Source: Salinibacterium sp. PAMC 21357
GTDB taxonomy: Bacteria > Actinomycetota > Actinomycetes > Actinomycetales > Microbacteriaceae
Assembly (NCBI RefSeq): GCF_000247645.1
Contig: NZ_AHWA01000005.1
Coordinates: 124,001 to 188,000 of the forward strand
Direction: 5' to 3'
DNA: 64,000 nucleotides
Shown here: piece after piece, positions 35,443 through 44,449 of the stretch
Numbering within the stretch: position 1 is the first letter of the stretch
How the letters are laid out: every line of letters begins with the position of its first letter
The notes under the pieces: model-generated
Told to the model about the DNA's origin: nothing
The model's database searches: none
The model's input: the letters and a program-made list of their open reading frames with translations, nothing else
Made by a program: the position numbers and the translations under genes

Positions 35443-35457
35443 GCTCCGAAGAACACG

Positions 35458-35500
35458 AAAGCCCGCTAACCCCTCGTTGTGAGGAGTTAGCGGGCTTTTT
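35458..35500. terminator. strong bidirectional rho-independent terminator after aspA
   Basis: An 18-pair stem with one mismatch runs from AAAGCCCGCTAAC (35458) to GTTAGCGGGCTTTTT (35486-35500) around the loop GTTGT. It has T-runs on both strands and serves convergent genes. Confidence 0.93.
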
Positions 35501-35531
35501 CGGTTAAGCGCGCCTGTGACGGGCGCGGACG

Positions 35532-36131
35532 CTACTTCTGTGAGGCCGTTGTGGTGTTTTCGGGCTCGTCGTCATCGTCATCATCGAGAGAGGCAAGCGC
35601 CTCGTCTCTGGCCATTCCGGCGGTGGTGAAGGCGCGATCGATGGCGCTCTCACCTCGCTCGCGGATCTCTGCGGCTGTCTTGGTGGCGTTGTCGCGCACG
35701 TCGTCGGCCGTCTCGGTTACGCGTCCGACAGCGCCGCGTGCGGTCGCCGCAGCACGGTCAGCGAGTTCCTTCGCCGACGCCACAGCGTTGTCGGTGAGCT
35801 CCTGAGCGGAAACTTTCGCGGAGTGCGCAAAATCGATGGCGGTCTCGCGCGCCGACCCAGCAAACTCGCGGGCATGGTCGGAAACATCCTTCGCCGTTTC
35901 GGTGACAAAACCGGGGGTTGCTTTCACCACCGCTTCGGCCTTATCTCGCAAAATTGGAGCCTGCGTTCGCGCATAGTCCTCGACCGAAGTGCGGGCGTGC
36001 GACACCCGAGGGCTCTCCCAAAGCTCAGTAGCTTTGCCCTTCATTTGGTCGTAGCGTTCGCGCCCAGCGCGTGCGCCAACCACGTAGCCAACGGCGATAC
36101 CGAATCCGAGAATCAACAGTCTTGCGTTCAT
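35532..36131 (-). CDS. YtxH-like membrane-anchored amphipathic protein
   Basis: A 199-residue protein with one N-terminal membrane segment (LILGFGIAVGYVVGARAGRE). A long Ala/Lys/Glu/Asp-rich helical region follows, with repeats such as SAKELADRAAATA and ETADDVRDNATKTAAE, resembling YtxH or LEA-like stress proteins. The C-terminus is a run of six aspartates followed by EPENTTTASQK. It is leaderless after TAGGCT. Function is unknown; a role in envelope stress is only a guess. Confidence 0.8.
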   Translation of the reverse strand: MNARLLILGFGIAVGYVVGARAGRERYDQMKGKATELWESPRVSHARTSVEDYARTQAPILRDKAEAVVKATPGFVTETAKDVSDHAREFAGSARETAIDFAHSAKVSAQELTDNAVASAKELADRAAATARGAVGRVTETADDVRDNATKTAAEIRERGESAIDRAFTTAGMARDEALASLDDDDDDEPENTTTASQK

Positions 36132-36137
36132 GTGCCC

Positions 36138-36143
36138 AGCCTA
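36138..36143 (-). promoter_or_regulatory. -10 element for leaderless YtxH-like gene
   Basis: TAGGCT (minus strand) with a 6-nt spacer to ATG 36131. It overlaps the stop of the upstream ada-alkA gene. Confidence 0.5.
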
Positions 36144-37616
36144 CGGTGACGTCGGCTTTCGCTCCACCTGTGCGGGGAGCGATCGCCACAAATGCATGCA
36201 CGCGTAGCTGCGCCACGGTGCCCAGCGCGATGCGTACTGCGTCAACGCGGATGCTGTGGTCGGCAGCCCTAATTCGCCAGCGCCTTGGCGAACGACGAGG
36301 TCGCTACTGAGCATTGTGTCGGGGTTTCCCAGAACGCGCATGGCCATGTAGCCCGCGGTCCAGGGGCCGATGCCGGGCAGGGCGACAAGCTTTGCTGTGA
36401 ATTCGTTGACAGGCGTCGCTACATCGAGGTTGAGTTCGCCGGTGGCGAGGGCGTCGGCGACCGCAAGAATGCTCTCGACGCGAGTTCGCGGCCCCCGAAG
36501 CACGTCGCGCCCTGACACGACAATCTGGGCAGCGGTAGGGAACAGGCCGTCGCTGCCTAGCTCGCGAGCAACACGGGCGTGTACCGTTCGCGCTGCTGCG
36601 ACCGAGATCTGCTGACCAATCAATGTGCGAAATAGGGTCTCTTCGGTGTCGACGCTTCCCGGGAGCCGCATTCCGGGTACCCGGGCCACTGACGCGGCCA
36701 GTGCGGGGTCGGAGGCCAACGCGCGGTCAATGGCGTGTGAATCGGCGTCGAGATCGAAAAGGCGTCGCACGCGAGACACAAGCGGTGCGACATCCGAAAT
36801 GGTGGCTAATTGTGCCGTGCAGACGATGCCCTGGTCAATAAGCTGCAGTCGCACAGTCGCGACCCCGCCGGGAAGGCGCAGTGCCCGTTCAAGGCTCGAC
36901 TCTGTCGCCGTCTCGATGCCATCGACAGCGTGATGGGCGAAGAAAGTCATGAGCCCGGGCCCATCGAATGGCGCGCGAGTGGGGAGTTTGAGCGTCAATG
37001 TTGATGGTCGTTCATTACCGAGGTGCGGATGAGCGGAGCCACCTCGTCTCGCTAACGTTCGCAACTGAGATGGCGTGGTTTCGTAGACGGCCTGAATGGT
37101 GTCATTGAATTGGCGGATGCTCGAAAAGCCGGCAGCGAACGCGACGTCCGAAACGCTGAGCGCTGTCGCGCTAAGAAGAGTGCGTGCCGCCTGTGCCCTG
37201 TGCGCCCGGGCGAGAGCAAGGGGCCCGGCTCCGAGCTCTGCTGAGAGAACCCGCGTGAGATGACGACTGGTGTACCCCAGCCGGGCGGCCAATCCAGAGA
37301 CACCTTCACGTTCGACGACACCGTCGCCGATGAGCCGCATTGCTCGCGAGGCAAGATCATCACTGAGGTTCCAGTCGGGGGAGCCAGGCACCGCATCCGG
37401 TTGGCACCGCTTACACGCACGCAAACCGGCTTCGTGGGCGGCGGCGGCGGTTCGGTAAAACCGTACGTTTCGGGGTTTCGGGGCTACGGCGGGGCAGCTG
37501 GGGCGGCAGTAGATTCCCGTGGAGTGCACGCCGGCGATAAATTGCCCATCGAACCGAGCATCTCGTGCGCAGAGTGCTCTATATTGTTCGTCGAAACTTA
37601 GAGTGGTCACTGGCAT
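36141..37616 (-). CDS. Ada-AlkA fusion: methyl-phosphotriester sensor, AraC-type activator and 3-methyladenine DNA glycosylase
   Basis: A 491-residue three-domain adaptive-response protein. Residues 1-75 form the Ada zinc domain with Cys37, Cys41, Cys68 and Cys71, where Cys37 would accept methyl groups from phosphotriesters. Residues 85-190 are an AraC-type helix-turn-helix. Residues 205-491 are an AlkA glycosylase with LPGIGPWTAGYMAMRVLG and the catalytic Asp439 in SSDLVV. The C-terminal O6-methylguanine methyltransferase domain of E. coli Ada is absent and replaced by AlkA. It should activate its own gene on alkylation damage and remove alkylated bases. Confidence 0.93.
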   Translation of the reverse strand: MPVTTLSFDEQYRALCARDARFDGQFIAGVHSTGIYCRPSCPAVAPKPRNVRFYRTAAAAHEAGLRACKRCQPDAVPGSPDWNLSDDLASRAMRLIGDGVVEREGVSGLAARLGYTSRHLTRVLSAELGAGPLALARAHRAQAARTLLSATALSVSDVAFAAGFSSIRQFNDTIQAVYETTPSQLRTLARRGGSAHPHLGNERPSTLTLKLPTRAPFDGPGLMTFFAHHAVDGIETATESSLERALRLPGGVATVRLQLIDQGIVCTAQLATISDVAPLVSRVRRLFDLDADSHAIDRALASDPALAASVARVPGMRLPGSVDTEETLFRTLIGQQISVAAARTVHARVARELGSDGLFPTAAQIVVSGRDVLRGPRTRVESILAVADALATGELNLDVATPVNEFTAKLVALPGIGPWTAGYMAMRVLGNPDTMLSSDLVVRQGAGELGLPTTASALTQYASRWAPWRSYACMHLWRSLPAQVERKPTSP

Positions 37617-37730
37617 GACTCAAGGTTGCCACCATCGAGCCCCGCTGACCAGCGGAAATCAGACATCACCTCGCTGAGGCTTCTGCTCGGGTTTCGTGCG
37701 GTAGGCCGTTCGTAATGCGGCGAGAGCGAC

Positions 37731-37736
37731 TACAGT
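37731..37736 (+). promoter_or_regulatory. -10 element for leaderless gene at 37743
   Basis: TACAGT with a 6-nt spacer to GTG 37743. Confidence 0.55.
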
Positions 37737-37742
37737 CGCACC

Positions 37743-38570
37743 GTGGAATCTTCGTGGACAGTTCTGACCTTTCTTGTGGCCGTCTGGCTGATTGCGTTCT
37801 CAACGCAATTGGCGGACTACGCAACCGCACGCTTCGATCATCTCCGGCTCGCTCGCGGTGTTCGTACCCGGTTGCGACTGCACCCCGTCGCGTGGATAGT
37901 GCCCACCGCCGGCGTGGGCATAGTGGCGTTGACGATCGCTGCGGACTGGAGCACGCGCCTATTCTTTGCTCTCCCGGCGCAGATACCGGCCGCGATCCTG
38001 ATTGCGCTCGGAACTGTCGTTGTGGCCGTGGCAGTTGTCGCGATAATCGCTGTTGTCGCAGTGCGCCCTCCCTCTGATAGCTATCGACTGGTTCGCGACG
38101 AACTCATCGAATCGACGGGATTGCGCATCCATCAAGATCAGGTCGATGAGTTTCGACTACGTGTGACCGCGATCGATACCGCCTCGCAGAGTCACCAAAA
38201 GTTAGATGCGACGAACGCGGCCGCGGTACTGCGGTTGAGCCTGCGTTCCCCTCATCGTCTTATCGCGCCGGTGCTGTCAATCGCGGTGGTCGTTGTTGCA
38301 ATCGCCGAGGTGGCGGCAGGAACATCGCCATCGTGGGGTGTTGCGATCTCACTCTTGACTGTTCTTGCGAGCGTCATCGTTGGGGTAATGGCGGCTCGGG
38401 CATCTCTTGCTTTGGGCATTTCGGTTCGCTCGACGCAGGACGTGTATCGCGGCGAACTCATGAGCCTCATCGTGGAAGCCGAACGGTCATCCAAGAAGCG
38501 AGTCGCCGGTCTCGGCGACCGAGTCACGCGTGCCTTGAGCATTCTGCGCGAGCAACAAGCCGAGCAATAG
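37743..38570 (+). CDS. membrane protein, unknown
   Basis: A 275-residue protein with about five membrane helices (residues 5-25, 50-70, 78-105, 178-197 and 205-226) and cytoplasmic segments. The central part (RDELIESTGLRIHQDQVDEFR) and the C-terminal basic end (RSSKKRVAGLGDRVTRAL) are hydrophilic. No family is recognised. It starts at a leaderless GTG and is followed 42 nt later by the PrsW gene. Confidence 0.7.
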   Translation: MESSWTVLTFLVAVWLIAFSTQLADYATARFDHLRLARGVRTRLRLHPVAWIVPTAGVGIVALTIAADWSTRLFFALPAQIPAAILIALGTVVVAVAVVAIIAVVAVRPPSDSYRLVRDELIESTGLRIHQDQVDEFRLRVTAIDTASQSHQKLDATNAAAVLRLSLRSPHRLIAPVLSIAVVVVAIAEVAAGTSPSWGVAISLLTVLASVIVGVMAARASLALGISVRSTQDVYRGELMSLIVEAERSSKKRVAGLGDRVTRALSILREQQAEQ

Positions 38571-38599
38571 ATCTCCCCGGGGAGCCACTCCTCGCACGC

Positions 38600-38605
38600 T
38601 AGGGT
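38600..38605 (+). promoter_or_regulatory. -10 element for leaderless prsW gene
   Basis: TAGGGT with a 7-nt spacer to ATG 38613. A CTCCCCGGGGAG palindrome lies about 20 nt upstream. Confidence 0.55.
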
Positions 38606-38612
38606 TCTTCAC

Positions 38613-39857
38613 ATGACCGCGAGCGAACCACCTTCTGCGACTCCCGAGTTCACCGCATCCGCAGGGGGTGCGATTCAGCAGCCGATGAATGCGCCGGCCG
38701 AGGTCGCCAGCGAAGCGCAACAGAATCAGTTGCACTTGGGACCGCCGCCGCGTCGCGGCCCTGGACTCGTTGTGCTCGGCATCATCGGAGTAGTGGCTCT
38801 CTCTTTCGTCTCTCTCTTTGTCGCTGTCTACGTGATTTCGGCCATTGGAACCGATGCGTTCGCGGTCGGGGGCGTTTTGGCAGTCGTTCCCCTTGCGGTT
38901 GTTTTCTTCACCGTTCGTTGGATCGATCGCTGGGAGCCAGAGCCGCGCTTGGCGGTTGTCTTTGCGTTCCTCTGGGGTGCAGGGGTTGCGGTGCTGCTAG
39001 CTCTGATTGTGGGCGCAGAAATTGAGAACGTCGTCGCGTCGCTCGGCGGCCCAGGACCGGCCTACGCATTCTTCGCTTCGGCGGTACAAGCTCCTGTTGT
39101 TGAAGAAGCAGGAAAGGCGCTGGGCATCCTTGTCATCTACTGGGCCGCTCGTCGACACTTTGATGGCCCGATCGATGGGCTGGTGTACGCCGCGTGGATC
39201 GCCGGCGGCTTCGCGTTTACGGAGAACATTTTGTACTTCGGGTCCGAACTCGTCAAGGTCGACGGTGAAGGTGCATTCTTGCTTCAGATGTTCCTTGTGC
39301 GCGGGCTAATGTCGCCATTCGCCCATGTCATGTTTACTGCCTGCACGGGGATCGCGCTGGGATTCGCGGTGCGCTCGACTAGCCGGCCAAAAGCAGTAGG
39401 GATTTTTGCTGTCGGATTGGCGCTGGCGATTGCTCTCCACGCTCTCTGGAATGGAGCGTTGTACTTCGTCAGCGACTTCTTCGGCTATTACGCCATCGTG
39501 CAGTTTCCGCTATTCGTGGTCGCGATCGTGATCGTTCTCTACCTTCGCAAGCAAGAGGCGAAACTCACCTTCGACAGGCTCGCAGAGTATGCGAATGCTG
39601 GCTGGTTCAACCACGATGAGGTGCCAGTGCTTGCAACCGCGAGCGGGCGTCGGCAAGCAATGACGTGGGCGACGCAACACAATAAGCGCGCTGCGATGAA
39701 GGCCTATATTCAGGATGCGACACGTCTCGCATTTGCCCGTCAGCGAATCATCACGGGCCGAGACCAGATCAGCGCAACCACCGACGAGGCGGTGCTGCTT
39801 GGTGCAATCGTCGAGGCGCGTCACGCTCTCACCGGGGCACCTCATCCGTCTGCTTAG
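38613..39857 (+). CDS. PrsW family intramembrane metalloprotease
   Basis: A 414-residue membrane protein with about eight helices. The PrsW hallmark EEAGKA is present (Glu164-Glu165), as are the later histidine motifs FAHVMFTACTG and ALHALWNG that would hold the metal. Known PrsW cleaves the anti-sigma factor RsiW in Bacillus, and the wider family is related to CPBP/abortive infection proteases. No cognate anti-sigma gene is adjacent; the RskA-type anti-sigma near 53 kb could be a candidate substrate but is distant. The C-terminal 100 residues are cytoplasmic and basic. Confidence 0.87.
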   Translation: MTASEPPSATPEFTASAGGAIQQPMNAPAEVASEAQQNQLHLGPPPRRGPGLVVLGIIGVVALSFVSLFVAVYVISAIGTDAFAVGGVLAVVPLAVVFFTVRWIDRWEPEPRLAVVFAFLWGAGVAVLLALIVGAEIENVVASLGGPGPAYAFFASAVQAPVVEEAGKALGILVIYWAARRHFDGPIDGLVYAAWIAGGFAFTENILYFGSELVKVDGEGAFLLQMFLVRGLMSPFAHVMFTACTGIALGFAVRSTSRPKAVGIFAVGLALAIALHALWNGALYFVSDFFGYYAIVQFPLFVVAIVIVLYLRKQEAKLTFDRLAEYANAGWFNHDEVPVLATASGRRQAMTWATQHNKRAAMKAYIQDATRLAFARQRIITGRDQISATTDEAVLLGAIVEARHALTGAPHPSA

Positions 39858-39860
39858 CCG

Positions 39861-40937
39861 TTAGGCGAACGTCCGAAACGCAAACTGCGCTATCCAGAAC
39901 GCTGCGACGAGGCTGACCATCACTGCAGTGGTGATCGAAGCCCCGTTTTTGAGGCGTTGGCCCTGAGGTGCGACAAGGTTCACGCTGTAATCGCCGATCC
40001 GTTCGTCGGCGTAGTTGCGTGATTGCCGCAATGCCTTCGTGCCAACGGTGTCTGCGATGCCCAGCAGTCGACGATGTTGGGCGGGGTCTACTAGGTCAAA
40101 CTCTTTGATCGAATAAACCAGCAACCAGTTGTCGATGACTTCCACATCGTAGGGCGCCGCGTGGTCGATAAGGAGGGCCATCAGGTCGGGCGTGAACACG
40201 TAGAGGGCGTCACGCTCATACTCACGCGGACAGTACAACGTGAAGTGGGAGTTGAAGTCACCCTCCAACTTCAGTACCTGGTTCTTTGCGAACGACTGCG
40301 GAAGGTTGGTGACACCAAACAGTTGGTTGTTCGAGACAGCATCGAGCACCATGTGGGGGAGTGCTCGGTCTAGTTCGAGAGCCAAGTAACCCCAGTTGTG
40401 CGTTCGGCGGTTCTTGCCCGAGCCAGTGACATAGCTGAAGTTGCCGTAGTCGAGCGCGCGACCCTCACTACTACGAAAGCGGTTGCGAACTGATTTGCTG
40501 CTGCCGTGACCGAAGATCAGGCCGGGATAGCTGATCGCGGTGTCGCGGGGTGCGAAGGTGAGCGCGTTATCTTCGGCAAATTTGTTCATGCGATAGTAGC
40601 GTTGCCACGAACTGCCGCGGCGCCGCCACACCCGGATCCCCACCACTAGGGAAAACCCCGTGACGGCCAATGTGATCACGAAAAAGAGTGCGGCCGGGAT
40701 CGCGGGAAGAAGTGAGCCTTCGGCCTGTGCTGTTCGAACGACACTGGCAAGTGAGCCCGCTACCTGAGTGCCGATGACGATGACAAAGAGCACGGCAATA
40801 GCGGAGACGAAAACAACTTTTACGGCCGTCGAGAACTGCGAATAGCCGAACCAGTCCCGGCGGTTGGTGCGAAATTCTGTGACATCGTGAGCGTCGACCG
40901 GGTAGATCAGACCGGAGTAGTCAATAGAACGAAGCAT
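39861..40937 (-). CDS. membrane protein with two N-terminal helices, unknown
   Basis: A 358-residue protein with two membrane helices near residues 38-62 and 83-107, a basic linker (RVWRRRGSSW) and a long soluble domain containing FAPRDTAISYPGLIFGHGSS and FTPDLMALLIDHAAPYDVEV. A last helix lies near residues 336-354. I do not recognise the family. The ATG follows TACGAT by six bases on the minus strand. It converges on prsW with a three-base gap and diverges from the HelD-type gene. Confidence 0.75.
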   Translation of the reverse strand: MLRSIDYSGLIYPVDAHDVTEFRTNRRDWFGYSQFSTAVKVVFVSAIAVLFVIVIGTQVAGSLASVVRTAQAEGSLLPAIPAALFFVITLAVTGFSLVVGIRVWRRRGSSWQRYYRMNKFAEDNALTFAPRDTAISYPGLIFGHGSSKSVRNRFRSSEGRALDYGNFSYVTGSGKNRRTHNWGYLALELDRALPHMVLDAVSNNQLFGVTNLPQSFAKNQVLKLEGDFNSHFTLYCPREYERDALYVFTPDLMALLIDHAAPYDVEVIDNWLLVYSIKEFDLVDPAQHRRLLGIADTVGTKALRQSRNYADERIGDYSVNLVAPQGQRLKNGASITTAVMVSLVAAFWIAQFAFRTFA

Positions 40938-40943
40938 GCGCCC

Positions 40944-40949
40944 ATCGTA
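40944..40949 (-). promoter_or_regulatory. -10 element for leaderless gene at 40937
   Basis: TACGAT (minus strand) with a 6-nt spacer to ATG 40937. Confidence 0.55.
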
Positions 40950-40968
40950 AGGGGTTGCCCGTTAACAG

Positions 40969-41019
40969 ACTCATCGCCCACCGGTGCGGCACTGCCTGCG
41001 ACTCTGGTGAGCGATGAGT
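40969..41019. promoter_or_regulatory. 14-bp inverted repeat in divergent region upstream of helD-like gene
   Basis: ACTCATCGCCCACC 40969-40982 is matched by GGTGAGCGATGAGT 41006-41019 with a single mismatch and a 23-nt centre. It lies between the two divergent promoters. It may be a repressor operator or a transcript hairpin. Confidence 0.55.
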
Positions 41020-41129
41020 GTTACTGCTTTCAGCGTGCCACCATGTTTCGCTGAGCGCAATAGGGCAGCGGCGAATTCATAGTCAAAAACGGCGTACGAT
41101 TGGAGGTCGCAATTTGGAGAGGACCCCGG

Positions 41130-43376
41130 ATGTCATCGAGTGAGCTTGAACGGGAACGAGAGTACGTTCACGGCCTCTATCGCCGCCTCGATTCCCTTCG
41201 AGATGCCGCGCAACAGCAACTTGAGTCGGTTCGGCGCAGCGCCCCCGGCGGTACTCACCAGAACCGATCTGAACGAGATGCGTTCGCTCGCATCTATGAA
41301 GACCGTGTTGGTCAATTGCGGGAAATCGACGAGCGACTTGCCTTCGGGCGCCTAGAGCTAGAGCCGGATGACGAGAGTAGCGAGCGCGTCCTGCGCTACA
41401 TCGGCCGCATTGGTCTTCGAGATGACGACCAGATACCGCTACTACTCGATTGGCGCGTTCCTCAAGCGCGTGCTTTCTATCAGGCAACCGCAGCGACCCC
41501 TCTCGGTGCACGAGCTCGGCGCCACTTGCAGAGCAGCGGTCGCGATATCGTGCGCATCGACGATGAGATCTTTGACTCCGAAATTCTTGAGAACGACGCG
41601 GTTTCACTTCAGGGTGAGGCAGCTCTCATGGCGAGTCTCACGGCAGAACGTACTGGACGGATGGGCGACATCGTCGCAACGATTCAGGCGGAGCAAGATG
41701 CCATCATTCGTTCCGAGCTCAGCGGCGCGCTTGTAGTTCAGGGTGGGCCGGGTACCGGAAAGACAGCGGTGGCGCTACACCGCGCTGCCTACCTGCTCTA
41801 TTCGCATCGTGAACGCTTGTCGACATCCGGTGTGTTGATCGTTGGTCCCTCGCGTTCATTCTTGCGGTACATCGAGGCCGTTCTGCCGTCGCTCGGCGAG
41901 ACCGGTGTTGTGCTTGCGAGCCTCGGGCAACTGTTCCCTGGGGTGGATGCTCGCCGCGAAGATAATGATGCAGTCGCGAGCCTGAAAGGCTCGCTGGAGA
42001 TGGCTGCTCTGATTCGGAGGGCCGTTCGTTCGCGCCAGGTGGTTCCTACCGAGACTCGGCGAATGGAGATCAACGGCGAGATTCTGGATGTCCCTGCCGA
42101 CCTGATTCGACGCGCCATGCAAAAAGCGTGGGACTCCCACAAACCTCACAATGTAGCTCGCATTTCATTCAACAAGGCCGCGATCTCTGCTCTGAGCAGG
42201 ATGCTCGCTGACCAACTCCGTTCGCACGGCAACACGATTGACGACTCCGATCAGAAGTGGTTGCGTGAAGATGTTCGCACCGCGCATGACGTTAAGGTCG
42301 CGCTCAATACTGCGTGGATGCCGCTCTCGCCCGAGAAGCTCATCAACGACCTCTATGCCCGGCCGATGTGGTTGCGCAGCCTGACGCCGCGCTGGACGCC
42401 CGACGAGAGGCAGCTGTTGCTGCGCGAGCGCGATACGCCGTTCACGATCAGTGACGTTGCGATGCTCGATGAAGCTGCGGAATGGCTCGGAGAAGTGGAT
42501 GTCGCTCACACGGCGGCGGAGCAGGAGCATGCTCAGCAGCGCAAGCGCGACCTCGAGAACGCCGCCGCCGCCATCGAGAACATGGGCGTCGAAGGCATGA
42601 TCGATGCCGAGACTTTGGCTGACGGGTTTGAGGTGAGGGTAGATCGGGCATCAACGGCCGATATTGCTGCCGCTGATCGCTCGTGGGCGTACGGTCACAT
42701 CGTTGTCGATGAGGCGCAGGAGCTGTCACCGATGCAGTGGAGACTTTTAGGTCGTCGTAACCCGCTGAAGTCGTTCACGATTGTGGGGGATGTTGCTCAA
42801 GCCAGTGCTGCTGCGGCCACGACTCGCTGGGACACGGCGCTCGCTGCTCACGTTGGCAGCTCGTGGCGCCTGGAGGAACTCACTGTCAACTACCGCACGC
42901 CATCACAGATTGTTGCGGTTGCTGAGGCAATGGCGCTCGCCCATGCGGTCTCGATTACGCCGTCGCGTGCAGTGCGTGAAAGTCCCTGGCCTGTGGCGGT
43001 TACTGTGGCATCGGCGCAAAACCGTGCGTCGAGTGTTGTTGACGCTGTGCGCGCCGATCGCGCTATTTCGTCTGAGGGCACGATCGCTGTCATTGTGAGC
43101 GAGTCACTCACTGCTGACATCCTGGATGCGCTCACGCGCGAATTTGCGAACGAGGTGGGTGAAGGCGCGGCTGGTCTCAATCGACCGATTGCTGTGTTGA
43201 CGCCTCGCGAGTCGAAGGGGCTGGAGTTTGACTCGGTCATTGTCGTCGAGCCGCAACGCATCGTTAGCGAGATCGCCCGGGGTGCTGCTGCGCTCTATGT
43301 GGCGATGACGCGGCCAACGCAACGACTGAGCATCGTGGCATCCGAGGGGCTTCCGGAAGGTATTCCCGAACCGTAA
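41130..43376 (+). CDS. HelD-family RNA polymerase-recycling ATPase (UvrD-like)
   Basis: A 748-residue superfamily 1 ATPase of the actinobacterial HelD/HelR type, which releases RNA polymerase from DNA. The N-terminal 70 residues are a coiled-coil arm (LEREREYVHGLYRRL), and the HelD-specific region follows with GTHQNRSERDAFARIYEDR and LLLDWRVPQARAFYQATA. Walker A is GGPGTGKT at residues 205-212, VVDEAQELSPMQW is motif II, and VNYRTP and TPRESKGLEFDSV are motifs IV and V. GGAGAGG precedes ATG 41130. HelR members can confer rifamycin tolerance; no rifamycin-associated element was recognised upstream. Confidence 0.88.
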   Translation: MSSSELEREREYVHGLYRRLDSLRDAAQQQLESVRRSAPGGTHQNRSERDAFARIYEDRVGQLREIDERLAFGRLELEPDDESSERVLRYIGRIGLRDDDQIPLLLDWRVPQARAFYQATAATPLGARARRHLQSSGRDIVRIDDEIFDSEILENDAVSLQGEAALMASLTAERTGRMGDIVATIQAEQDAIIRSELSGALVVQGGPGTGKTAVALHRAAYLLYSHRERLSTSGVLIVGPSRSFLRYIEAVLPSLGETGVVLASLGQLFPGVDARREDNDAVASLKGSLEMAALIRRAVRSRQVVPTETRRMEINGEILDVPADLIRRAMQKAWDSHKPHNVARISFNKAAISALSRMLADQLRSHGNTIDDSDQKWLREDVRTAHDVKVALNTAWMPLSPEKLINDLYARPMWLRSLTPRWTPDERQLLLRERDTPFTISDVAMLDEAAEWLGEVDVAHTAAEQEHAQQRKRDLENAAAAIENMGVEGMIDAETLADGFEVRVDRASTADIAAADRSWAYGHIVVDEAQELSPMQWRLLGRRNPLKSFTIVGDVAQASAAAATTRWDTALAAHVGSSWRLEELTVNYRTPSQIVAVAEAMALAHAVSITPSRAVRESPWPVAVTVASAQNRASSVVDAVRADRAISSEGTIAVIVSESLTADILDALTREFANEVGEGAAGLNRPIAVLTPRESKGLEFDSVIVVEPQRIVSEIARGAAALYVAMTRPTQRLSIVASEGLPEGIPEP

Positions 43377-43397
43377 TAGGGGTGCTCTTGGCTGTTC

Positions 43398-43432
43398 ACC
43401 CCCACTCGGGTATGCCCAATAGTGGGGGTTTC
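43398..43432 (+). terminator. terminator after the HelD-family gene
   Basis: ACCCCCACT 43398-43406 pairs with AGTGGGGGT 43421-43429 (9 bp) around a 14-nt loop and is followed by TTTC. Confidence 0.7.
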
Positions 43433-43471
43433 GGGAGATTCTCAGGTTGGGCAGTATGTATCTAGAAGTTA

Positions 43472-43548
43472 TTCCTCGGGGGAGGAACCTTCACTCGGGA
43501 GCGATTCTTCGCCACGAGTCGGGCCGGAGGCGGGGGAGCCTCCGGCCC
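43472..43548 (+). ncRNA. candidate structured RNA: three consecutive stem-loops
   Basis: Stem 1: TTCCTC 43472-43477 with GAGGAA 43482-43487 around a GGGG loop. Stem 2: ACTCG 43493-43497 with CGAGT 43515-43519, enclosing GCG/CGC at 43501-43503 and 43510-43512. Stem 3: GGGCCGGAGGC 43521-43531 with GCCTCCGGCCC 43538-43548, perfect over 11 bp. They follow the helD terminator and lie before the NERD gene on the same strand. This could be a small RNA ending at stem 3 or an attenuated leader. No long U-tract follows stem 3 and no clear promoter is seen. Confidence 0.45.
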
Positions 43549-43597
43549 AACGTATTTCTGCATGCATCTTGGTGCGTGTGAGAGCTGGAGGGTCTGC

Positions 43598-44398
43598 GTG
43601 CCGCAGAATCATGATCTTCGCGGCCGGATCGCTGGACAATCAGCTATGGCCGCGGTAATCGAGGCGCAATCGCATCGTGCGCCGCGACGCCGACTGGCGC
43701 GCATCTTCGGCGCATCGCCTCTCGCCGCAGAAGGTAAAGCGCACTATCGCGGCGCTGTCGGCGAGCTTCTGGTCGGTTCAATTCTTGATCGGCTCGGGCA
43801 TAGTTGGGATGTATTGCACGGGGTGCCCCTTGGCGCCTCATCGCTTGACCACTTTGCGGTGGGTCGAGCCGGGGTTTTCGCCTGTGTGGTTCGCAACTGT
43901 CAGGGTGGAGAGGTTGCCGTCAATGGCGATGAGATCGTCATCTCCAAGAGCGTCGACAGGGGAATTCTCGACGCTAGGGCGGCTGCACGAACTGTCTCAG
44001 CGGCATTAACAGCCGCGACGGAAACCCCCGTCACTGTGACGGGGGTACTCGTTTTGGTGGAACCAACGAAGGTCGCGGTGTTGCAGGCGCCAGACGATGT
44101 TCATGTGCTCACCTCAATGCAGCTTGAGCAGTGGCTACTCTCTTCTCCAGCGGTGCTCTCTGGTGCGGATGTCGCGCAAATCTCTGCAGTTGCCGAACTG
44201 AACCAGACGTGGCCGCAGCCTCAACAGGCTGCACGCAAGGCGCGAAATTTGACCCGAGCTTTCGTGCGAATCCATCACGAGGTGCGCTCGGCAGCGGTGC
44301 GTCGTTTTTTCTGGGTTGTCGCAGCCCTGTCGGCAACATTTTTGTGGGTGTGGGTTTTGGTGTCGATCTTGACGTCACTTGTCGTCAATTCATCCTGA
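43598..44398 (+). CDS. NERD (nuclease-related) domain membrane protein
   Basis: A 266-residue protein. The NERD domain runs about residues 45-150, with GAVGELLVGSILDRL and the following LDHFAVGRAGVFACVV, where endonuclease-like Glu/Asp residues would lie. A C-terminal membrane helix (FWVVAALSATFLWVWVLVSI) follows a basic segment. I chose GTG 43598 because GGAGGG lies five bases upstream. ATG 43646 is an alternative internal start. NERD proteins may have nuclease activity, but the role is unknown. Confidence 0.78.
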   Translation: MPQNHDLRGRIAGQSAMAAVIEAQSHRAPRRRLARIFGASPLAAEGKAHYRGAVGELLVGSILDRLGHSWDVLHGVPLGASSLDHFAVGRAGVFACVVRNCQGGEVAVNGDEIVISKSVDRGILDARAAARTVSAALTAATETPVTVTGVLVLVEPTKVAVLQAPDDVHVLTSMQLEQWLLSSPAVLSGADVAQISAVAELNQTWPQPQQAARKARNLTRAFVRIHHEVRSAAVRRFFWVVAALSATFLWVWVLVSILTSLVVNSS

Positions 44399-44449
44399 GT
44401 TGTTAGCGAGTCGAGAGCTTTCACTGGGTGTGTAGTGCACCATGGATGA

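Noticed and set aside
43562-43597. Longer N-terminus for the NERD gene starting at 43562
   Set aside because: GTG 43598 has a well-placed GGAGGG, and the extra residues begin just after the GC-rich hairpin.
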